Assembly (NCBI GenBank): GCA_013203065.1
Contig: JABMQV010000520.1
Coordinates: 1 to 13,374, forward strand
Direction of reading: 5' to 3'
Length of the DNA stretch: 13,374 nt
From: Desulfobacteraceae bacterium
GTDB taxonomy: Bacteria; Desulfobacterota; DSM-4660; Desulfatiglandales; Desulfatiglandaceae
Each line of letters starts with the position of its first letter. Position 1 is the stretch's first letter. A model generated the notes under the pieces. It had not been told where the DNA came from. It was given only the letters and a program-made list of their open reading frames with translations, and made no database searches. Both the position numbers and the translations under genes were made by a program. Positions 7,782 to 13,374 of this stretch are shown here, piece by piece.

Positions 7782-10700
7782 TTGGAAGAACTATACAGTT
7801 TTTTTGCAAAGCCCAAGGATCCATCCAGCTTTAATGCGGTGAAGATTTCTTTGGCCTCGCCAGCAAAGATTCAAGAATGGTCTTTTGGTGAGGTAAAGAA
7901 GCCAGAGACCATCAATTATAGGACGTTTAAGCCAGAAAGAGATGGCCTTTTCTGTTCAAAGATATTCGGGCCCATCAAGGACTATGAATGCAACTGTGGC
8001 AAATATAAACGAATGAAACACAGGGGCATCGTGTGCGAGAAGTGCGGCGTGGAGGTGATCCAAAGCAAGGTTCGCCGAGAACGAATGGGGCATATCAAGC
8101 TGGCCGCACCTGTGGCACATATTTGGTTCTTGAAATGCCTCCCCTCAAAGGTAGGCAATCTCCTGGATTTGACGTTGAAGGAACTGGAACGGGTCCTTTA
8201 TTTTGAAGCCTATATCGTCATAGACCCCGGTGATGTGACGGATCCCCAGCTTAGGAAACGCGCCCTGCTGACGGACGAACAGCTGCACCAGGCGAGGGAG
8301 GATTACGGGGATCGATTTAAAGCGGGTATTGGGGCTGAAGCCATTCAGGCCATGCTAAAAGACCTGAAATTAGACGAACTTTCTGAAACCCTCAGAGTCG
8401 AGATGATGGCGACTCGGTCGGATGCAAAGCGGAAAAAGCTGACCAAGCGACTCAAAATTATTGATGACTTTAAGAATTCAAAAAATCGACCGGAGTGGAC
8501 AATACTGAATTATATCCCTGTACTGCCGCCGGACCTCAGACCGTTAGTTCCCCTCGACGGCGGAAGATTTGCAACATCTGACTTGAATGACCTTTATCGG
8601 AGGGTGATCAACCGGAATAACCGGTTGAAAAGACTCTTGGATCTGAACGCCCCCGATATCATCGTGAGAAATGAAAAGAGGATGCTTCAGGAGGCAGTGG
8701 ATGTCCTCTTTGATAATGGGAGAAGGGGAAAGGTTGTCACAGGGGCAAATAAGAGACCTTTCAAGTCGCTTAGCGACATGTTGAAGGGTAAACAGGGAAG
8801 GTTTCGGCAAAATCTCCTTGGAAAAAGAGTGGATTATTCCGGTCGCTCGGTCATCGTGGTTGGCCCCGACCTTCGTTTGCATCAGTGCGGAATCCCCAAG
8901 AAAATGGCACTAGAGCTCTTCAAGCCGTTTATCTACAACAAACTTGATGAAAAGGGATTGGTCACTACCATAAAGAGCGCCAAGAAAATGGTAGAGAGAG
9001 AACTGCCAGAGGTCTGGGATGCCCTCGATGAAGTGGTCAGGGAATACTGCGTCTTGTTGAACAGGGCACCCACCCTTCACCGTTTAGGGATGCAGGCCTT
9101 TGAACCTATCCTGATTGAAGGGAAAGCCATTCAACTCCACCCTTTGGTGTGCACTGCCTTTAACGCGGATTTTGATGGAGACCAGATGGCGGTCCATGTA
9201 CCGCTGTCCATCGAGGCACAGATAGAGTCCAGGGTCCTGATGATGTCCACCAATAACATTTTGTCTCCTGCCAATGGTGACCCCATTATTGTCCCCAGCC
9301 AGGATATCGTTTTGGGTCTTTACTATATGACCAGGGAGCGGCCCTTCGCAAAGGGCGAAGGCAATGCCTTTTCAAACCCACAGGAGGTCAGAATAGCTTA
9401 CGATGCGGGTGAACTGGATTTGCACGCATTGATCAAGGTCAGAATTGAAGGGAAACTTCAGGACACCAGTACGGGTCGCGTGCTTCTCCATGAAATCCTG
9501 CCCGAACCCCTTCCTTTCTCACTTATCAATAAGGTCTTGACGAAAAAAGAGCTAAGATCCCTGATCAACGAGTCTCATCGCAGGGCAGGTATCAAGGCCA
9601 CGGTCATATTTGCAGACAAACTGAAAGATGTCGGTTACAAATACGCGACCCGGTCAGGGATATCCATCTCCATGAAGGATATGGTGATCCCTTCCAACAA
9701 AGAAAAAATTATCGAGAAGGCCGAAAGGGAAGTGAAAAAAATCGATGATCAATACGTCGGCGGGCTCATTACTGACGGAGAAAAGTACAACAAGGTTGTG
9801 GATATCTGGGCACAGTCCACGGAGGATGTGGCATCAGAAATGATGAGAGAAATGGCCATAGAACAGATTGTGGGGCCGGGAAATAAAAAGGTTGAGGTTA
9901 ATAGCTACAACCCAATTCACATGATGTCCGACTCAGGGGCCAGGGGAAGTAAAGACCAAATGAGGCAGTTGGCCGGCATGAGGGGATTGATGGCCAAACC
10001 ATCAGGAGAGATCATAGAGACCCCGATTACTTCCAACTTCAGGGAAGGCCTGACCGTCTTGCAATATTTTATTTCCACCCATGGAGCCCGAAAGGGCCTG
10101 GCTGATACCGCCCTGAAGACCGCCAACTCTGGTTATTTGACCAGACGGTTGGTTGATGTGGCGCAGGATGCGATCATCTCTGAAGAAGACTGCGGCACGA
10201 TGGATGGGATTTGGGTGGATGCACTCGTGGAAGGTGGAGAGATCCTCCAAAGGGTCGGGGAGAGGATCTTGGGCAGAGTGGCCCTTCAGGATATCCATGA
10301 TTCGGTCACGGGAGATCTCTTGGTGAAGGCAAATGAAGATATTAACGAAGAGCGGGTAAAGAAGATTGAGGATGCCGGACTAGAGAGAATCCTGATTCGG
10401 TCCGCATTGACATGTCAGACCAAGCACGGTGTCTGCAGAAAATGCTACGGCAGGGACTTGGGCCATGGCCATGAGGTCAATATTGGCGAGGCCGTCGGTA
10501 TCATTGCCGCACAATCTATCGGGGAACCCGGTACCCAGCTTACCATGAGGACATTTCATATCGGTGGTGTCGCAAGTCAACGGGTAGAGCGGACGACAAT
10601 TCAGCCCAGAAACCCCGGGAAGGTCAAGTTTTTCAATCTCAAGACCGTGGGAAACGAAGAGGGAAATCTCGTGGTCATGAGCCGTAACGGCGAAATTGCC

Positions 10701-11882
10701 ATTCTGGGCAAAGGAGGAAGGGAGGTAGAGCGATACCCGATACAATTCGGTGCTACCTTAAGGGTTCGCGATGGTGAACGGGTTAAATCCAATCAGGTCC
10801 TGGTTGAATGGGACCCCTTTACCATACCCATCATCACTGAGGTCCCGGGAACTGTCAAATTTGGTGATATTCTGGAAGGCCGTACCATGCAGGAAAAGAG
10901 GGATAAGATTACCGGGAAGATAAGCAGGGTGATCGGTGAATCGAACGATGTTGATATAAGGCCTCGAATCTCCATCAAAGACAGCAGCGGAAAGACGGCT
11001 AGTTTGCCTGGAAGTGCAAAGGATAATAAGGCCCGTTACCACCTGCCGGTGGGTGCTATTATGATGGTCAGAGAGGGTGATAAGGTGGGACCTGGAGCGG
11101 TCTTGGGAAAGATCCCGAGAGAAACTACCAAGACCAAGGATATCACCGGAGGATTGCCGAGAGTTGCGGAACTGTTTGAAGTTAGAAAACCAAAGGAAAC
11201 CGCCATAATTTCAGAGATAGATGGTGTTATTTCATTTGGGAAATACACGAAAGGCAAAAGGAGGATGGCGATTACCCCGGAGGTGGGTGAGCCAATAAAT
11301 TACTTGGTTCCCAAGGGGAAGCATGTGAGTGTGCTGGAGGGGGACTATGTCAGGGCAGGCGAGGCCCTGATGGACGGTTCTGTGGATCCCCATGACATCT
11401 TAAGGATCAAGGGTATTAAAGATTTGGCCAAGTATCTGGTTAATGAGGTTCAGGAGGTATACCGACTCCAGGGCGTAAAGATTAATGATAAGCATATCGA
11501 GGTTATTGTCCGGCAGATGTTGCGACAGGTCAGTGTAACCGATCCGGGAGATTCCCGGTTTCTTTTGGGAGAGCATGTAGAAAAGTGGCGCTTTGAAGAG
11601 GGGAACAGGAAGATCATCGAGCAGGGAGGAAAACCAGCCACTGCACAACCCCTGCTTTTGGGAATTACAAAGGCCTCCCTCAGCACGGAGAGTTTTATAT
11701 CGGCGGCATCCTTTCAGGAAACCACCAAGGTCTTGTCTGATGCCAGCGTAGCAGGGAAGATAGACTTTCTGAAGGGCCTAAAGGAGAATGTGATAATGGG
11801 CCGGTTGGTTCCGGCTGGCACGGGATTGAGGGCCTATAGGAATGTGGAAATGGGTGTCGCTGAACCAAACCTGGGAGAATGA
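7782..11882 (+). CDS. rpoC: DNA-directed RNA polymerase subunit beta'
   Basis: Beta' is the largest polymerase subunit and holds the catalytic magnesium. The product is 1366 residues, against 1407 in Escherichia coli. The N-terminal zinc-binding site uses Cys70, Cys72, Cys85 and Cys88, the same numbering as E. coli. The absolutely conserved [12 protein letters not shown] has magnesium-binding Asp463, Asp465 and Asp467. The bridge helix surrounds [13 protein letters not shown] (about 774-786). The second zinc site is Cys804, Cys878, Cys885 and Cys888, and the trigger loop includes MRTFHIGG (from Met922). Translation starts at TTG 7782: this is where the family begins ([11 protein letters not shown], then [20 protein letters not shown]), no ATG is available nearby, and GGAGAG (7771-7776) is well placed. 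A TGEVL-type module ([15 protein letters not shown], from about residue 840) resembles those in RpoB. Confidence 0.98.
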   Translation: MEELYSFFAKPKDPSSFNAVKISLASPAKIQEWSFGEVKKPETINYRTFKPERDGLFCSKIFGPIKDYECNCGKYKRMKHRGIVCEKCGVEVIQSKVRRERMGHIKLAAPVAHIWFLKCLPSKVGNLLDLTLKELERVLYFEAYIVIDPGDVTDPQLRKRALLTDEQLHQAREDYGDRFKAGIGAEAIQAMLKDLKLDELSETLRVEMMATRSDAKRKKLTKRLKIIDDFKNSKNRPEWTILNYIPVLPPDLRPLVPLDGGRFATSDLNDLYRRVINRNNRLKRLLDLNAPDIIVRNEKRMLQEAVDVLFDNGRRGKVVTGANKRPFKSLSDMLKGKQGRFRQNLLGKRVDYSGRSVIVVGPDLRLHQCGIPKKMALELFKPFIYNKLDEKGLVTTIKSAKKMVERELPEVWDALDEVVREYCVLLNRAPTLHRLGMQAFEPILIEGKAIQLHPLVCTAFNADFDGDQMAVHVPLSIEAQIESRVLMMSTNNILSPANGDPIIVPSQDIVLGLYYMTRERPFAKGEGNAFSNPQEVRIAYDAGELDLHALIKVRIEGKLQDTSTGRVLLHEILPEPLPFSLINKVLTKKELRSLINESHRRAGIKATVIFADKLKDVGYKYATRSGISISMKDMVIPSNKEKIIEKAEREVKKIDDQYVGGLITDGEKYNKVVDIWAQSTEDVASEMMREMAIEQIVGPGNKKVEVNSYNPIHMMSDSGARGSKDQMRQLAGMRGLMAKPSGEIIETPITSNFREGLTVLQYFISTHGARKGLADTALKTANSGYLTRRLVDVAQDAIISEEDCGTMDGIWVDALVEGGEILQRVGERILGRVALQDIHDSVTGDLLVKANEDINEERVKKIEDAGLERILIRSALTCQTKHGVCRKCYGRDLGHGHEVNIGEAVGIIAAQSIGEPGTQLTMRTFHIGGVASQRVERTTIQPRNPGKVKFFNLKTVGNEEGNLVVMSRNGEIAILGKGGREVERYPIQFGATLRVRDGERVKSNQVLVEWDPFTIPIITEVPGTVKFGDILEGRTMQEKRDKITGKISRVIGESNDVDIRPRISIKDSSGKTASLPGSAKDNKARYHLPVGAIMMVREGDKVGPGAVLGKIPRETTKTKDITGGLPRVAELFEVRKPKETAIISEIDGVISFGKYTKGKRRMAITPEVGEPINYLVPKGKHVSVLEGDYVRAGEALMDGSVDPHDILRIKGIKDLAKYLVNEVQEVYRLQGVKINDKHIEVIVRQMLRQVSVTDPGDSRFLLGEHVEKWRFEEGNRKIIEQGGKPATAQPLLLGITKASLSTESFISAASFQETTKVLSDASVAGKIDFLKGLKENVIMGRLVPAGTGLRAYRNVEMGVAEPNLGE

Positions 11883-11956
11883 ACGAAGGCCTAGAGAAGT
11901 CAAGAGATTTAAATAGAAAAAAACCATGTTTTTTCTTTGTTGCCTCTGAAAAAATC

Positions 11957-11985
11957 TTGACAAATCAGCCGACCACATATATAAA
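11957..11985 (+). promoter_or_regulatory. Sigma-70-type promoter of the str operon (rpsL-rpsG-tuf)
   Basis: TTGACA (11957-11962), a perfect -35 box, is followed after 17 bases by TATAAA (11980-11985), a five-of-six match to the -10 box. The stretch upstream (11911-11954) is A/T-rich, as expected of an UP element that contacts the alpha subunits. The site is in the 191-base spacer between rpoC and rpsL and would give a leader of about 80 bases. It is the best promoter match in the window and suggests that the str genes are transcribed independently of, or in addition to, read-through from rpoBC. Confidence 0.75.
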
Positions 11986-12073
11986 CATAAGATTTTGCTG
12001 TGTGGGAATCTTTACGCGAATCATCCGAGGGTATCCGGCATGTCTTATACGTAGGAAAGGTTGAGGAAAATTT

Positions 12074-12451
12074 ATGCCGACCATTAATCAGCTTGTAAGG
12101 AAGGGCCGTCGTAAGTCAAAAAAGAAAGTCAAGACCCCTGCACTTCAAGGTGCACCTCAAAAGAGGGGCGTGTGCGTCAGGGTTTATACGTCAACACCCA
12201 AGAAACCGAACTCTGCCTTGAGAAAGGTTGCGAGAGTGAGGTTGACAAACGGGATTGAGGTCACATCATACATCCCCGGTATGGGCCATAATCTTCAAGA
12301 GCATTCGGTGGTATTGATTCGGGGAGGCCGAGTAAAAGACCTGCCCGGTGTCAGGTATCATATTGTTAGGGGCACAATGGATACCACCGGTGTGGATGAT
12401 CGTAGACAGGGTCGATCAAAGTACGGGGCCAAGAAGCCGAAAAGACTTTGA
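12074..12451 (+). CDS. rpsL: 30S ribosomal protein S12 (uS12)
   Basis: S12 lies at the decoding centre of the small subunit, monitors codon-anticodon fit and is the classic streptomycin target protein. The 125-residue product is of normal length. The decoding-site loop [12 protein letters not shown] carries Lys43, and [13 protein letters not shown] carries Lys88 and Asp89. Both lysines are the wild-type, streptomycin-sensitive residues, and Asp89 is the position methylthiolated in many bacteria. The basic N-terminal extension ([17 protein letters not shown]) is typical. ATG 12074 follows GAGG (12063-12066) at good spacing. It is the first gene of the str operon, downstream of the promoter at 11957-11985, and is separated from rpsG by an 81-base structured spacer. 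Confidence 0.98.
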   Translation: MPTINQLVRKGRRKSKKKVKTPALQGAPQKRGVCVRVYTSTPKKPNSALRKVARVRLTNGIEVTSYIPGMGHNLQEHSVVLIRGGRVKDLPGVRYHIVRGTMDTTGVDDRRQGRSKYGAKKPKRL

Positions 12452-12461
12452 GAGAATAATT

Positions 12462-12521
12462 AGTTCAACTGATTCTATCTGAATGCAAATCCCGTAACTG
12501 AAACCAGTTGGACTTTTTTTT
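12462..12521 (+). terminator. Terminator-like hairpin with T-tract between rpsL and rpsG (possible attenuator or S7 operator)
   Basis: AGTTCAACTG (12462-12471) can pair with CAGTTGGACT (12505-12514) over ten positions, nine Watson-Crick and one G-U. The right arm runs straight into eight Ts (12514-12521). The loop is long, 33 bases. A competing short hairpin uses AACTG (12496-12500), loop AAAC and the same CAGTT (12505-12509). The layout of two mutually exclusive stems ahead of a T-tract resembles an attenuator. The site is ten bases or so upstream of rpsG, and in Escherichia coli S7 binds the rpsL-rpsG spacer to repress the operon. Complete termination here would silence rpsG and tuf, so at most partial or conditional termination is expected. 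The AT content and long loop make the terminator call uncertain. Confidence 0.45.
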
Positions 12522-12532
12522 GGAGATTTTCA

Positions 12533-13003
12533 ATGCCCAGAAAAAAAATCGTCACCAAACGGAAAATTGCGCCAGACCCGAAGTATAATGAGGTCCTAGT
12601 GGCCAAATTTGTCAACAATTTGATGAAAAAGGGTAAAAAAAGTATTGCTCAATCGATTCTTTATGAAGCCTTTGACATCGTAGAGGCCAAGACAAAACAA
12701 GACCCCTTGGTTACCTTCCAGAATGCGCTAGAGAACGTGAGGCCTGTGGTGGAGGTAAAGTCTAGGCGGGTTGGTGGATCCACCTATCAGGTACCTACAG
12801 AAGTTAGGGGGGCCAGAAGGCAAGCCCTCAGTATTAGATGGGTTATCAGCTTTGCCGGTAGCAGAGGCGAAAAAGGCATGGCTGCCAAACTGGCAGGAGA
12901 GTTGATGGATGCGGCCAACTCAAGAGGGGCTGCGATCAAAAAGAAGGAAGATACCCACAGGATGGCTGAGGCCAACAAGGCCTTTGCCCACTATCGGTGG
13001 TAG
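12533..13003 (+). CDS. rpsG: 30S ribosomal protein S7 (uS7)
   Basis: S7 nucleates assembly of the 30S head by binding the 3' major domain of 16S rRNA, and it contacts E-site tRNA. In enterobacteria it also represses its own operon. The 156-residue product is full length. It begins [19 protein letters not shown] and keeps the [24 protein letters not shown] beta-hairpin region (split across about residues 64-87), then [10 protein letters not shown] and a C-terminal [21 protein letters not shown] 12533 follows GGAG (12522-12525) with a seven-base spacer, immediately after the T-tract of the upstream hairpin. The gene normally downstream in the str operon, fusA, is absent; tuf follows after 108 bases. 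Confidence 0.98.
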   Translation: MPRKKIVTKRKIAPDPKYNEVLVAKFVNNLMKKGKKSIAQSILYEAFDIVEAKTKQDPLVTFQNALENVRPVVEVKSRRVGGSTYQVPTEVRGARRQALSIRWVISFAGSRGEKGMAAKLAGELMDAANSRGAAIKKKEDTHRMAEANKAFAHYRW

Positions 13004-13034
13004 GGAGAAGGGTTTGGTTGAGTGTTTTTTGATT

Positions 13035-13068
13035 TTTTGCCCTAAAGGGATCTTGAAGGAAGGCAAAA
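13035..13068. repeat. Inverted repeat in the rpsG-tuf spacer
   Basis: TTTTGCC (13035-13041) is a perfect 7-bp inverted repeat of GGCAAAA (13062-13068), separated by 20 bases. A smaller CCC-TAAA-GGG hairpin (13040-13049) overlaps the left arm and would compete with it. No T-tract follows on the + strand, so this is not a standard terminator for rpsG. It lies exactly where fusA would be expected, so it may be a regulatory stem for tuf or a remnant of rearrangement. Function is unknown. I saw no convincing promoter in this spacer. Confidence 0.35.
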
Positions 13069-13111
13069 GCACTACGGCGCGCCACTAAAAGTGATCAAGG
13101 AGGTTAGGGGT

Positions 13112-13374
13112 ATGTCAAAGAAGAAATTTGAGAGGACGAAGCCGCACATAAATGTGGGTACGATAGGTCATATAGATCACGGTAAGACGACCCTGACGGC
13201 GGCGATTACGAAGCATTTAGAAAAGAAGGGGATGGCGGATTTTATTCCGTTTGATGAGATAGACAAGGCGCCTGAGGAGAAGGAGAGAGGGATCACCATT
13301 GCAACGGCGCACGTGGAGTATCAGACAGACAATCGGCATTACGCGCATGTGGATTGTCCTGGCCATGCTGACTA
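13112..13374 (+). CDS. tuf: Elongation factor Tu, N-terminal part (runs off the window)
   Basis: EF-Tu is the GTPase that delivers aminoacyl-tRNA to the ribosomal A site. The first 87 codons are present. They begin [20 protein letters not shown] and contain the P-loop GHIDHGKT (about residues 19-26), the switch I region ending KERGITI with the effector threonine, and the DCPGH G3 motif (about 81-85) just before the window ends. This pattern, with [10 protein letters not shown] and [12 protein letters not shown], identifies EF-Tu, not EF-G or SelB. ATG 13112 follows a strong AAGGAGGT (13097-13104) seven bases upstream. Codon use differs from the neighbours: Thr is ACG in six of nine cases and Ala is GCG in six of eight, whereas rpsG has no ACG and prefers GCC. 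The gene directly follows rpsG with no fusA between. Confidence 0.97.
   Translation, partial: MSKKKFERTKPHINVGTIGHIDHGKTTLTAAITKHLEKKGMADFIPFDEIDKAPEEKERGITIATAHVEYQTDNRHYAHVDCPGHAD

Noticed and set aside
8544..8882. 112-codon minus-strand open frame within rpoC
   Set aside because: It is antisense to the conserved core of RpoC; its length is explained by codon bias of the real gene.
11915..11936. A/T-rich inverted repeat (AGAAAAAA with TTTTTTCT around CCATG) after rpoC, as a terminator
   Set aside because: The stem is almost entirely A-U and the Ts form the stem itself instead of following it. It more likely contributes to the A/T-rich tract upstream of the rpsL promoter.
13076..13083. GGCGCGCC palindrome before tuf as an operator or recombination site
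   Set aside because: An isolated eight-base palindrome with no second copy in this spacer and no known regulator is not enough evidence.
1..13374. Search for a novel defence, mobile or biosynthetic system
   Set aside because: Every coding region is a recognisable core gene in a conserved order. There are no transposase, integrase, repeat-spacer or unknown-gene signals in the spacers, all of which are 216 bases or shorter.

Overview
This window is a conserved bacterial information-processing locus, not an accessory region. It runs from the 3' end of a tRNA (by context tRNA-Trp) through secE-nusG-rplK-rplA, then rplJ-rplL-rpoB-rpoC, then rpsL-rpsG, and ends inside a tuf gene. Every gene is on the + strand. 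Spacers are short (the longest, upstream of rplJ, is 216 bases), and no stretch over 300 bases lacks a gene. I see no insertion sequence, prophage, CRISPR array, toxin-antitoxin pair or unknown gene cassette.

The source is a Gram-negative bacterium, most likely a deltaproteobacterium in the broad sense (Desulfobacterota/Thermodesulfobacteriota). RpoB and RpoC closely resemble proteobacterial proteins, including the proteobacterial-type insertions in beta. The EF-Tu N-terminus ([19 protein letters not shown]) is of a type I associate with sulfate-reducing deltaproteobacteria. The single-membrane-span SecE rules out an Escherichia-like SecE. The taxonomic call is inference from recalled family features; no search was run.

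Region 1 (1-2238) holds tRNA-Trp, the SecE translocon subunit, the NusG transcription factor and the L11 and L1 stalk proteins. Region 2 (2239-3395) holds a structured L10 leader RNA followed by rplJ and rplL, which encode the L10(L7/L12) stalk complex; the leader is the expected autoregulatory target of that complex. Region 3 (3396-11882) holds rpoB and rpoC, with spacers of 160 and 116 bases that each contain GC-rich hairpins. Region 4 (11883-13374) holds the start of the str operon. It has a near-consensus sigma-70-type promoter (TTGACA, 17-base spacer, TATAAA), rpsL, a spacer with a terminator-like hairpin and T-tract, rpsG, and then tuf directly, with no fusA (EF-G) between them.

Together the genes make the ribosomal GTPase-associated stalk (L11, L10, L7/L12), the L1 stalk, the decoding-centre protein S12, the head protein S7, EF-Tu, the two largest RNA polymerase subunits, the NusG factor that can link polymerase to the ribosome, and a translocon subunit.

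The points most worth a second look are the missing fusA combined with a codon-usage break in tuf, the possible attenuator between rpsL and rpsG, and the detail of the L10 leader (a perfect 9-bp closing helix and a duplicated TACCGAG motif). I did not find an undescribed biological system here.
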